Shown here piece by piece: positions 51,283 through 58,090 of a stretch of 58,090 nucleotides of DNA (the first letter of the stretch is position 1; every line of letters starts with the position of its first letter). The notes below the pieces were generated by a model. It ran no database searches. It had not been told where the DNA came from and saw only the letters and a list, made by a program, of their open reading frames with translations. A program made the position numbers and the translations under genes. This DNA comes from UBA4719 sp035654835 (GTDB lineage: Bacteria; Actinomycetota; Actinomycetes; Actinomycetales; Dermatophilaceae). The stretch lies in assembly GCA_035654835.1 (NCBI GenBank), contig DASRVZ010000145.1:1-58090 (forward strand). The letters run 5' to 3'.

Positions 51283-51966
51283 TCAGACCGTGCGCCAGAA
51301 CAAGTTGACGGCATAGTCCACGCCCGAACCCTCATGCTCGGCCAGGATCTCGTCGGCGAGGGCCTCGGTGAACTCGATCCGCACGACTGACTCGAAGTCC
51401 GCGCGTGACCCAAAGGACCATCGGATGTCGAGGCTCTCGCGCAACCAGCCCTGGCGCGCCCAGAAACGTTCGATCGCAACCGGGTCGTACGCCGGCATGG
51501 CCCTTCGGAACCACCCGCCGAACGTGGATCGTGAGGCGTCGTTGTCGATCACGAACGCCGTCCCGCCGGGTCGCAGCACCCGCGTCACCTCGGCCAGTCC
51601 GGGCTCGCATCCCGGTCCGAAGAAGTAGGCCCACCGGGCATGGACCATCTCGACGCTGTCATCGGCCAAAGGCAGCTTCTGGGCTGCACCCTCGAGCACC
51701 GACGCGTTGGTCAACGACAGCTGTGAGATCCGTCGCCGGGCAAGGGCGGCCAGCGGTTCGCGCGGTTCGACGCCCAACACTGCCGACGCGGTCCGGGCGA
51801 AGCGAGGCAGGTGGAAGCCGCTGCCACAACCCAGGTCCAGAACACGCTGCCCGGACCAGTCATGTATGCCGGCCATGGTCGCCTCGATCAGGCCGTCAGG
51901 GTCGACCCCGAGGTTCTCGATCTCATAGACGGCAGGGTGGTTCCAGATGTTCGGGCTGGGAATCAT
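51283..51966 (-). CDS. Class I SAM-dependent methyltransferase
   Basis: 227 residues. Starts IPSPNIWNHPAVYEIEN, with SAM loop RVLDLGCGSGFHLPRFA (about 41-57), VLGVEPREPL, and VTRVLRPGGTAFVIDND. A Methyltransf_11 family member of unknown substrate. 36 bp upstream of radA on the same strand, so possibly co-transcribed. Not closely similar to the methyltransferase at 34238. Confidence 0.85.
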   Translation of the reverse strand: MIPSPNIWNHPAVYEIENLGVDPDGLIEATMAGIHDWSGQRVLDLGCGSGFHLPRFARTASAVLGVEPREPLAALARRRISQLSLTNASVLEGAAQKLPLADDSVEMVHARWAYFFGPGCEPGLAEVTRVLRPGGTAFVIDNDASRSTFGGWFRRAMPAYDPVAIERFWARQGWLRESLDIRWSFGSRADFESVVRIEFTEALADEILAEHEGSGVDYAVNLFWRTV

Positions 51967-52014
51967 TGCGCCGTGGGGATTCTCGCGCCGGCCATCGTCA
52001 TTGCCCTGCAGGCG

Positions 52015-52812
52015 TCAGCGAGGGTGGTCTTCAGCGCGTGCTTTCAGCGTCGCGGGGTGAACAAGCAGGGGCAACAGCTTGCGCGAACCATTGGCCCGGG
52101 CGGCCTGCGCGGCGACCAGGTGGGCCTCGCAGCGAATGACCATCTCGTCGTAGCCGGCTGAACCCATGAGCTCGCGAAGCTCGCTCGCGCTGCTCCTGAA
52201 GACCGGTTCCTTGCCCACATGTGCGTCCGAGTTCCCGGAGCAGTACCAGTCCAGGTCATGACCGCCCGGACCCCAGTTGCGACGGTCGTACTCGGTGATC
52301 GTGACCTCGAGGTAGGAGCTCTTATCGGCCATCTCGACGGTGCGGTAGGTGCGACGGATCGGCAGCTGCCAGCACACGTCCGGCTTGACGGTGAGGGGCT
52401 CGACGCCACGGAGCCGGGCGTGCTGGTGCAACGCGCAACCGGCGCCGCTGGGAAAACCTGGACGGTTCAGGAAGATGCAGGCACCGTCGACGACGCGGGT
52501 CTTGAGCTGACCCTCTTCCTTGAGCTTCCATCGACCGCCCTGGCCGGCGGAGTGGAACTGCCACTCGTCCTCACCGAGCTCGGCAACGGTGGCCTTCACC
52601 CGCGATACGTCGTCCTTGTCCGTGAAGTGCGCGCCCAGGGTGCAGCAACCGTCATCAGGGCGATCCTCATAGAGGCCAGCACAACCGCTGCCGAAGATGC
52701 AGGACCATGACGACGTGAGCCAGGTCAGGTCGCAGCGGAAGCGCTGGTTGGAATCGGTGGGGTCGATGAACTCCACCCACATGCGGGGGATATCGAGAGA
52801 GGTTTCTGGCAC
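52015..52812 (-). CDS. Conserved Cys-rich protein (Rv0495c-like)
   Basis: 265 residues. Position and length match Rv0495c, beside ppx in mycobacteria. Cysteines cluster at 27, 38, 44, 56 and 57 (RCDLTW, SWSCIF, GSGCAG, DGCC), with more in ACIFLNRPGFPSGAGCALHQHA. The pattern recalls the YkgJ/UPF0153 metal or Fe-S binding fold, but this is a weak inference. No signal peptide or membrane helix. Function unknown. Divergent from ppx with 59 bp between. Confidence 0.78.
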   Translation of the reverse strand: MPETSLDIPRMWVEFIDPTDSNQRFRCDLTWLTSSWSCIFGSGCAGLYEDRPDDGCCTLGAHFTDKDDVSRVKATVAELGEDEWQFHSAGQGGRWKLKEEGQLKTRVVDGACIFLNRPGFPSGAGCALHQHARLRGVEPLTVKPDVCWQLPIRRTYRTVEMADKSSYLEVTITEYDRRNWGPGGHDLDWYCSGNSDAHVGKEPVFRSSASELRELMGSAGYDEMVIRCEAHLVAAQAARANGSRKLLPLLVHPATLKARAEDHPR

Positions 52813-52871
52813 CCGCCAAGACTATGCGGCACATGCGCATTCGCATGCACATACTTCGGTAGATTCACCGC

Positions 52872-53804
52872 ATGCGACTGGGCGTGATCGACGTGGGCTC
52901 CAACACGATCCACCTACTGGTCGTTGACGCGCACGTCGGCGCCCACCCGCTGCCGGCATCGTCGCACAAGATCGAGCTGCGGCTGGCGGAGCACGTCGAC
53001 AAGCGCGGCGCGATCGGCAGGGAAGGCGCCGACTCGCTGGTGGCGTTCACCCGCGAGTGCCTCACGTTTGCCGAAGATCAGGGCGTCGAGGATCTCCTTG
53101 CCTTTGCTACCAGCGCAATTCGTGACGCGCCAAATGGTGAGGCGGTTCTTGCGCGGGTGCTCGAGGAGACCGGGGTCGAGCTACAGGTGCTGTCCGGCGA
53201 GGACGAGTCGAGGCTGACCTTCCTCGCGGTCCGTCGCTGGTTCGGCTGGTCCAGCGGCCGGTTGCTGTTGGTGGACATCGGTGGTGGCTCGCTCGAGCTT
53301 GCTGCGGGCATCGACGAGGTGCCCGACGTCGCACTCAGCCTGCCGTTGGGGGCTGGCCGTCTTACCAGGGGCGCGCTGGTTGATGATCCGCCCACGTCGG
53401 TTCAGGTCAAGGCGGTCCGCAAACAGGTCCGCGCTGAGATCGCGCGTGTGCTGCGTGAGGTGAACAAGGCGGGGGCGCCAGACCGCTATGTCGGCACGAG
53501 CAAGACCTTGCGGTCCCTGGCCCGGATCGCCGGCGCGGCTCGAGGTGCGGACGGGCCGTACGCCCTGCGGACCCTCGCGCGATCGGATGTCGCTGCCCTG
53601 GTGTGGCGGCTCGCCGAGATGACCGTTGCCGAGCGGTCGAAGCTGTCCGGAGTCTCTGCGGAGCGTGCGCCACAGATGCTCGCGGGAGCGATCGTCGCGG
53701 ATGCTGCCATGGATCTCCTCGGCATCGAGCAGCTCGACATCTGCCCTTGGGCGCTGCGTGAAGGCGTGATCCTGCGGCGCCTGGACTGGATCTCCGCGGG
53801 TTGA
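52872..53804 (+). CDS. ppx: Ppx/GppA family exopolyphosphatase
   Basis: 310 residues from ATG 52872. Single ASKHA-fold catalytic unit with GVIDVGSNTIHLLV (nucleotide/phosphate loop 1), AFATSAIRDAPNGE, LSGEDESRLTF, and VDIGGGSLELA (loop 2). Corresponds to the short Ppx1 type (Rv0496) that hydrolyses polyphosphate, possibly ppGpp in some members. Followed after 35 bp by the isomerase gene. Confidence 0.92.
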   Translation: MRLGVIDVGSNTIHLLVVDAHVGAHPLPASSHKIELRLAEHVDKRGAIGREGADSLVAFTRECLTFAEDQGVEDLLAFATSAIRDAPNGEAVLARVLEETGVELQVLSGEDESRLTFLAVRRWFGWSSGRLLLVDIGGGSLELAAGIDEVPDVALSLPLGAGRLTRGALVDDPPTSVQVKAVRKQVRAEIARVLREVNKAGAPDRYVGTSKTLRSLARIAGAARGADGPYALRTLARSDVAALVWRLAEMTVAERSKLSGVSAERAPQMLAGAIVADAAMDLLGIEQLDICPWALREGVILRRLDWISAG

Positions 53805-53839
53805 GGCACAGCGTCCTGCCCGCGGTTAGGCTCGTCGCC

Positions 53840-54649
53840 ATGACCGTAGTTCGGGTGCCCGGCGCGCGTGTGGCGCTGTCCACGTCCTCGGTCTATCCGC
53901 AGAACTGCGCCACCGCTTTCGACATTGCTGAGCGACTCGGCTACGACGGTGTCGAGGTCATGGTGTGGACCGACCCTGTCTCCCAGGAGGCAGGCGCGTT
54001 GAAGGCGTTGTCGGACCTGCACGCCATGCCGGTCGTGTCGATCCACGCGCCGACATTGCTTCTCACGCAACGGGTCTGGGGTCCAGAGGCGTGGCCCAAG
54101 GTGGACAACTCCATCGAGCTGGCTACGGCCCTGGGTGCGGACACCGTGGTGCTCCATCCGCCGTTTCGCTGGCAGAAGGAATACGCGCGGACGTTCGCTG
54201 ACGGGGTGGCCCTTCGCGAACATGACACTGGCATCAGGCTTGCCATCGAGAACATGTTTCCCTGGCGGGCACGCAATCGTTCGGTCGAGGCATACCTGCC
54301 TCACTGGGACCCGGTCGACCAGCCGTACGACCACGTGACGCTCGACCTGTCGCATACTGCCACCGCCGGATCAGACGCGATGGCGATGGCCGCGGCACTG
54401 GGTCCTCGTCTTTCGCACATCCACCTTGCCGACGGCTTGGGCTCTCCCATGGACGAGCATCTGGTGCCTGGCCGCGGCGGTCAGCCGTGCGCTGAGTTGC
54501 TCGAAACCCTTGCGGTGCAACAGTTCTCGGGGTCCGTCGTGGTCGAGGTCAGCACGCGCCGGGTGTCGGACGAACAGCGCGAGGTGGACTTGGCCGAGGC
54601 GTTGGCGTTTGCGCGGCTGTATCTCGCGGCGGCGGCGGTTGTGGCGTGA
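53840..54649 (+). CDS. Sugar phosphate isomerase/epimerase (xylose isomerase-like TIM barrel)
   Basis: 269 residues from ATG 53840; the frame opens at 53801 inside ppx. AP_endonuc_2 fold: STSSVYPQNCATAFDIAERLGYDGVEVM at the start, metal-binding His/Glu residues in VSIHAPT, VLHPPF, LAIENMFPW, LDLSHTATAG and IHLADG. Orthologue in position to Rv0498. Actual substrate is unknown; a role in sugar metabolism is only family-based. Confidence 0.85.
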   Translation: MTVVRVPGARVALSTSSVYPQNCATAFDIAERLGYDGVEVMVWTDPVSQEAGALKALSDLHAMPVVSIHAPTLLLTQRVWGPEAWPKVDNSIELATALGADTVVLHPPFRWQKEYARTFADGVALREHDTGIRLAIENMFPWRARNRSVEAYLPHWDPVDQPYDHVTLDLSHTATAGSDAMAMAAALGPRLSHIHLADGLGSPMDEHLVPGRGGQPCAELLETLAVQQFSGSVVVEVSTRRVSDEQREVDLAEALAFARLYLAAAAVVA

Positions 54650-54670
54650 CTCCCTTGACCACTGGAGGGC

Positions 54671-54695
54671 GCCGGGCGGCATTCCGCTGCCCGGC
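54671..54695. terminator. Possible hairpin terminator
   Basis: GCCGGGC (54671-54677) pairs with GCCCGGC (54689-54695) around an 11-nt loop, just after the isomerase gene and 60 bp before the ABC ATPase start. No T-tract, as is common in high-GC Actinobacteria. Confidence 0.4.
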
Positions 54696-54755
54696 CTGAC
54701 AGGTGCGTGTCGACACGCTTGTCGCCCATCCGAGAGAGGGCATAAGTTCCAGCGC

Positions 54756-55497
54756 ATGACGAATCCCGAGGCTCCGGCCGTTGTCGTGGACGGCCTGCAC
54801 GTCTTCAGGGGCTCCCGTGAGGTGCTTCCCGGGATCTCGCTGACCGTGCCACGTGGACAGGTCGTGGGCCTCCTTGGGCCCAACGGTGGGGGCAAGACCA
54901 CTCTGTTGCGCTCGATCGTCGGCGTTCAGATCATCGCGGGCGGCACCGTGACGGCCCTGGGGGAGCCCGCCGGGTCGCCCGGGTTGCGCTCACGGGTTGG
55001 CTACGCCACTCAGGACGCGAGCGTGTACGCCGACCTGACGGTCCGTGCGAACCTCACCTACTTCGCCGCTCTCGCCGGCGCCCCTCGAGCTGACGTTGAT
55101 CGCGCCATCGAGGTGGTCGACCTGGCCGCCGACGTCAACACGCGGGTGGACCGGCTCTCCGGAGGTCAGCGCTCGCGGGTGTCACTCGCGGCGGTGCTGA
55201 TCGGGTCCCCCCGAGCTGTTGATCCTCGACGAGCCCACGGTCGGGCTTGACCCTGTACTGCGCCGCGACCTCTGGGCATTGTTCCGCCGCCTCGCCGATG
55301 GGGGCACCACGTTGCTGGTGTCCAGCCACGTGATGGACGAGGCGACCCGGTGCGACCGGCTGCTGCTGCTGCGTGAGGGCCGCCTGCTCGCGGACGACTC
55401 CCCGGAGGGGCTGCTCGCCCGCACCGGGGCTCCGGACGCCGAACAAGCCTTCTTCGCCCTGATCGAGACGGAGGGAGCGGCGCGAGCGCCCGGCTGA
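54756..55497 (+). pseudogene. ABC transporter ATP-binding protein with +1 frameshift
   Basis: From ATG 54756: Walker A GLLGPNGGGKTT (38-49), Q-loop VGYATQDASV, signature RLSGGQRSRVSLA. After LIGSP the frame is lost; dropping one C from the six at 55207-55212 restores LLILDEPTVGLDP (Walker B, D-loop), the switch His in LLVSSHVMDEA, and a normal end at 55497. The span of 742 nt is one over a multiple of three; the corrected length is 246 residues. A homopolymer sequencing error is as likely as a true mutation. It pairs with the permease at 55557 as an ABC-2 exporter. Confidence 0.85.
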
Positions 55498-55556
55498 CTC
55501 TGGCAACCGCACGGAGGGTCCTTCTGCAGGTCCGCGGGGACCACCGCACTCTGGCC

Positions 55557-56216
55557 ATGATGATCGCCGTGCCCTGCGTGCTGCTCGGCTTGCTGGCCTG
55601 GATCTTCAACGGCACCCCGGTGTTTGACGGCGTCGGCGCGCCGTTTCTGGGGGTCTTCGAGTTCGTCGTGATGTTCGTCATTACGAGTGTCGCGACCCTG
55701 CGCGAGAGATCGTCGGGCACGCTCGAGCGTCTGCTCTCGACGCCGCTGGGCAAGGGCGACTTCCTTGGCGGCTACGCGCTGGCCTTCGGTCTGTTGGCTG
55801 TTGTCCAGGCACTGGTGGCAACGGGATTCGCGATCTGGGTGTGCGGGCTCGACGTCGCGGGCCCGGGTTGGTTGCTCGTCGTGGTGGCCGTGGTCGATGC
55901 CGTCCTCGGCACCGCGACCGGCTTGTTCGTCAGCGCCTTTGCTCGCACGGAGTTCCAGGCCGTCCAGTTCATGCCGGCCTTCGTCCTGCCGCAGTTCCTG
56001 CTGTGCGGGCTGCTTGTCCCGCGCAACGGGCTGCCGCGCGTTCTGGAGCTGGTCTCTGACGTCCTGCCGCTCTCGTATGCCGTCGACGCCATGCGCACGC
56101 TCACCACACAGGTCGACGCTGCAGGAGACGTCGGTCGTGGCGTGGCGATCGTGGCGGTTTTCGCGGTGGGCGCCATCGCTCTCGGCTCGCTGACGCTCCG
56201 GCGTCGCACCCCCTGA
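55557..56216 (+). CDS. ABC-2 type transporter permease
   Basis: 219 residues from ATG 55557. Six membrane segments with the ABC-2 motif TLRERSSGTLERLLSTPLGKGDFLGGYALAF and GLLVPRNGLPRVLELVSDVLPLSYAVDAM. About 20 codons upstream remain in frame and look like the missing N-terminal amphipathic part (ARLTLATARRVLLQVRGD), but have no start codon; GCG stands at 55479 where a GTG would fit. So the true start may be non-canonical, lost, or affected by a sequence error. Substrate unknown. Confidence 0.82.
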   Translation: MMIAVPCVLLGLLAWIFNGTPVFDGVGAPFLGVFEFVVMFVITSVATLRERSSGTLERLLSTPLGKGDFLGGYALAFGLLAVVQALVATGFAIWVCGLDVAGPGWLLVVVAVVDAVLGTATGLFVSAFARTEFQAVQFMPAFVLPQFLLCGLLVPRNGLPRVLELVSDVLPLSYAVDAMRTLTTQVDAAGDVGRGVAIVAVFAVGAIALGSLTLRRRTP

Positions 56217-56304
56217 CCCGCTCCGCAGGGAAGGGCCGTACGGTCGAGCGAGCCGCAGGAATAGCCTTGAGCGGACTCGTTGGGAACGTCATACGGAGGA
56301 AAGC

Positions 56305-57258
56305 GTGTTGGATGCAAGCGGCGTGCTGCGCCAGGGGCTTATGCAGTTGGCCAAGAGCGGGCGGATGCGTGATCTGATCGAGCGGGCGCCGGTGAGCAGA
56401 GACGTCGTTCGCCGGTTCGTCGCAGGCGACTCCACCGGCGACGTCGTCCGCGTGGCGACCGAGCTCGACCTCACCGGCCGCACGTCCACGATCGATCATC
56501 TCGGTGAGGACACCCTCGACCTACGGACGGCGCAGGCCACCCGCGATGCCTATCTGACCCTGCTGGCGGCGCTCAGCGCTGCTGACCTGACCCAGGGTGG
56601 CAGGGCCGAGGTCAGCATCAAGCTGAGCGCGCTAGGTCAGGCGCTGCCGGGCGACGGCGCCAAGATCGCCCTGGACCACGCACGCGAGATCTGTCAGGCC
56701 GCGGCCGCCGCCGGCACCACGGTGACCCTCGACATGGAAGACCACACGACCACGGACGCGGTCTTGGAGACCCTGCGTGAGCTGCGTCAGGACTTCCCGT
56801 CGGTGGGCGCGGTGCTGCAGGCCTACCTGCGCCGGACCGAGGCCGACTGTCGCGACCTCGCCTACGAAGGCAGCCGTGTCCGTCTGTGCAAGGGGGCCTA
56901 TGACGAACCGGAGTCGGTGGCCTTCCGGGACAAGGACGACGTCGACCGGGCCTTCGTGCGCTGCCTCAAGGTGTTGATGGCCGGCCACGGATACCCGATG
57001 ATCGCCAGCCACGACCCGCGCCTGGTCGAGATCACGGGGGCCTTGGCCCACAAGCAGGATCGGGCGTCAGACACGTACGAGTACCAGATGCTCTACGGAA
57101 TCCGTCCAGAAGAACAGAAGAGGATCGCCGACCGTGGCGACAACATGCGGGTTTATCTCCCGTACGGCCAGGAGTGGTACGGCTATCTGATGCGACGGAT
57201 GGCCGAGCGCCCGGCCAACACGATGTTCTTTCTGCGATCGCTCGCGACCAAAGGCTGA
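56305..57258 (+). CDS. Proline dehydrogenase
   Basis: 317 residues from GTG 56305 with GGAGGA upstream. FAD enzyme of the monofunctional PRODH barrel type, oxidising proline to pyrroline-5-carboxylate. Typical segments: VSIKLSALGQALPGDG, TLDMEDHTTTD, GAVLQAYLRRTEAD, RLCKGAYDEP, and the C-terminal YLPYGQEWYGYLMRRMAERPAN. Twelve bp before proC, which catalyses the reverse-direction reduction; such pairing suggests proline turnover. Confidence 0.94.
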   Translation: MLDASGVLRQGLMQLAKSGRMRDLIERAPVSRDVVRRFVAGDSTGDVVRVATELDLTGRTSTIDHLGEDTLDLRTAQATRDAYLTLLAALSAADLTQGGRAEVSIKLSALGQALPGDGAKIALDHAREICQAAAAAGTTVTLDMEDHTTTDAVLETLRELRQDFPSVGAVLQAYLRRTEADCRDLAYEGSRVRLCKGAYDEPESVAFRDKDDVDRAFVRCLKVLMAGHGYPMIASHDPRLVEITGALAHKQDRASDTYEYQMLYGIRPEEQKRIADRGDNMRVYLPYGQEWYGYLMRRMAERPANTMFFLRSLATKG

Positions 57259-57269
57259 GGTGACGAACC

Positions 57270-58090
57270 ATGGTTGAGACTGCCCAAGCAGACTCCAGGA
57301 CCGTCGCCATCCTTGGTGTCGGTGTGATGGGTTCGACGCTGCTCGCCGGACTGCTCCGCTCGGGGCGCGATGCCGCCGACCTGGTCATCACCGGCCGGAA
57401 CGCCGAACGCGCCCAGGAGCTGGCCGGCACGTATGGCGTTCGTCTGATGAGCAACGTCGACGCGGCCCTTGCCGCCGACACCCTGGTCCTGGTGGTCAAG
57501 CCTCAGGACATGGGTGGGCTGCTCGCAGAGATCAGCGCACATGTCCGTCCCGGTGCCCTCGTGGTCAGTCTCGCCGCCGGCATCACGACGGCATTCCTGG
57601 AGGAGCGACTGCCGGATGGCACGGCGGTCGTCAGGGTCATGCCGAACACGCCGGCACTTGTCGACGAGGGCATGGCAGCGATCAGCCCCGGGAGGCATTG
57701 TGACGAGGGGCATCTGCGTGAGGCCGAAGAGCTGCTGCGCTCCTGCGGCAAGGTCCTGCGCATCCCCGAGAAGCACCTCGATGCCGTCACTGCGATCAGC
57801 GGCAGCGGACCGGCATACATCTTCTATGTGGTGGAGGCGATGATCGAGGCGGGCGTCCTGCTCGGGATGCCCCGTGCGACGTCCACCGAGCTCGTGGTCC
57901 AGACGCTCTACGGCGCAGCGACGATGCTCAAGGAGACCGGCCAGCACCCCACCGTGTTGCGGGAGCAGGTCTCGAGCCCGGGCGGCACCACGATGGCTGC
58001 GCTGCGCCAGCTCGATGACCACAAGGTGCGTGCGGCCTTCGTCACTGCTATGGAAGCGGCCGCCAAACGCTCGAAGGAGCTTGCGTCCGG
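57270..58090 (+). CDS. proC: Pyrroline-5-carboxylate reductase (cut by window end)
   Basis: ATG 57270 opens a frame with no stop before 58090, giving 273 codons; families are about 265-280 residues, so nearly complete. Makes proline from P5C with NAD(P)H. Nucleotide fold VAILGVGVMGSTLLAGL, then VKPQDMGGLL, VRVMPNTPALVDEGM, the signature TAISGSGPAYIFYVVEAMIEAG and SSPGGTTMAALRQLDDH. Follows proline dehydrogenase; position matches Rv0500 after Rv0496-Rv0498. Confidence 0.95.
   Translation, partial: MVETAQADSRTVAILGVGVMGSTLLAGLLRSGRDAADLVITGRNAERAQELAGTYGVRLMSNVDAALAADTLVLVVKPQDMGGLLAEISAHVRPGALVVSLAAGITTAFLEERLPDGTAVVRVMPNTPALVDEGMAAISPGRHCDEGHLREAEELLRSCGKVLRIPEKHLDAVTAISGSGPAYIFYVVEAMIEAGVLLGMPRATSTELVVQTLYGAATMLKETGQHPTVLREQVSSPGGTTMAALRQLDDHKVRAAFVTAMEAAAKRSKELAS

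Noticed and set aside
55200..55220. Programmed frameshift in the ABC ATPase
   Set aside because: The C6 run could allow slippage, but no stimulatory structure or Shine-Dalgarno-like element is evident; error or mutation is simpler.
1..58090. CRISPR array, rRNA operon or complete insertion sequence
   Set aside because: No regularly spaced repeats with spacers, no rRNA sequence, and no complete transposase with terminal inverted repeats were seen.

Overview
The window is high-GC actinobacterial chromosome. Genes are densely packed with many 4-bp ATGA/GTGA overlaps and frequent GTG starts. The gene order from about 12 kb to 51 kb follows the mycobacterial Rv3628-Rv3585 block (ppa, dacB, zincin, tilS, hpt, ftsH, folE, folP, folB/K, DUF3180, DUF2520, panC, panD, lysS, lsr2, clpC, and later disA and radA). 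Content and the folB-folK fusion suggest Micrococcales, perhaps Intrasporangiaceae. That placement is inference, because no rRNA is present.

Left end (1-3.6 kb): low gene density. It holds an OsmC-family gene, a 37-codon relic of an ABC-transporter ATPase, the 3' half only of a tRNA-Thr(CGU) followed by a strong hairpin, and an N-terminally truncated GGDEF gene whose PAS-like upstream part is out of frame. This looks like the end of an integrated element (att site) plus decayed DNA.

3.6-10.4 kb: a sulfur/persulfide operon on the minus strand (rhodanese, rhodanese-fused CoA-disulfide reductase, rhodanese lipoprotein) sits behind a perfect 20-bp CsoR/CstR-like operator. Next is an operon of a second FolE plus a FAD-dependent oxidoreductase. 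It is divergent from a SufR/ArsR-like Cys-rich regulator and a frameshifted MFS gene, with a clear promoter and nested inverted repeats between them.

10.4-31.3 kb: NlpC/P60 hydrolase, then the conserved backbone: ppa, dacB, zincin, tilS, hpt, ftsH, folE, an MprF-like lysyltransferase, folP, folBK, DUF3180, a DUF2520 protein, panC, panD, nadB, nadC. An inserted minus-strand trio (NuoD paralogue, lipoprotein, MidA/NDUFAF7-type methyltransferase) interrupts it.

31.3-41.5 kb: a DHFR-like protein, then DNA repair genes (Ada-AlkA, Ogt, LigD, Ku, Nei-like glycosylase) interleaved with lysS, lsr2 and a second OsmC protein.

41.7-58.1 kb: clpC with an Asp-rich repeat tail, an LCP lipoprotein, a short argA, MFS, mutY, disA, radA, methyltransferase, then the Rv0495c/ppx/isomerase block, an ABC transporter with a frameshift in a C6 run, proline dehydrogenase, and proC running off the end.

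Functionally the window joins folate, pantothenate and NAD synthesis, cell-wall enzymes, proteostasis (FtsH, ClpC), c-di-AMP/RadA repair and NHEJ. The most unusual parts are the orphan NuoD with a changed quinone-site residue beside its likely methyltransferase, and the regulated FolE-paralogue operon.
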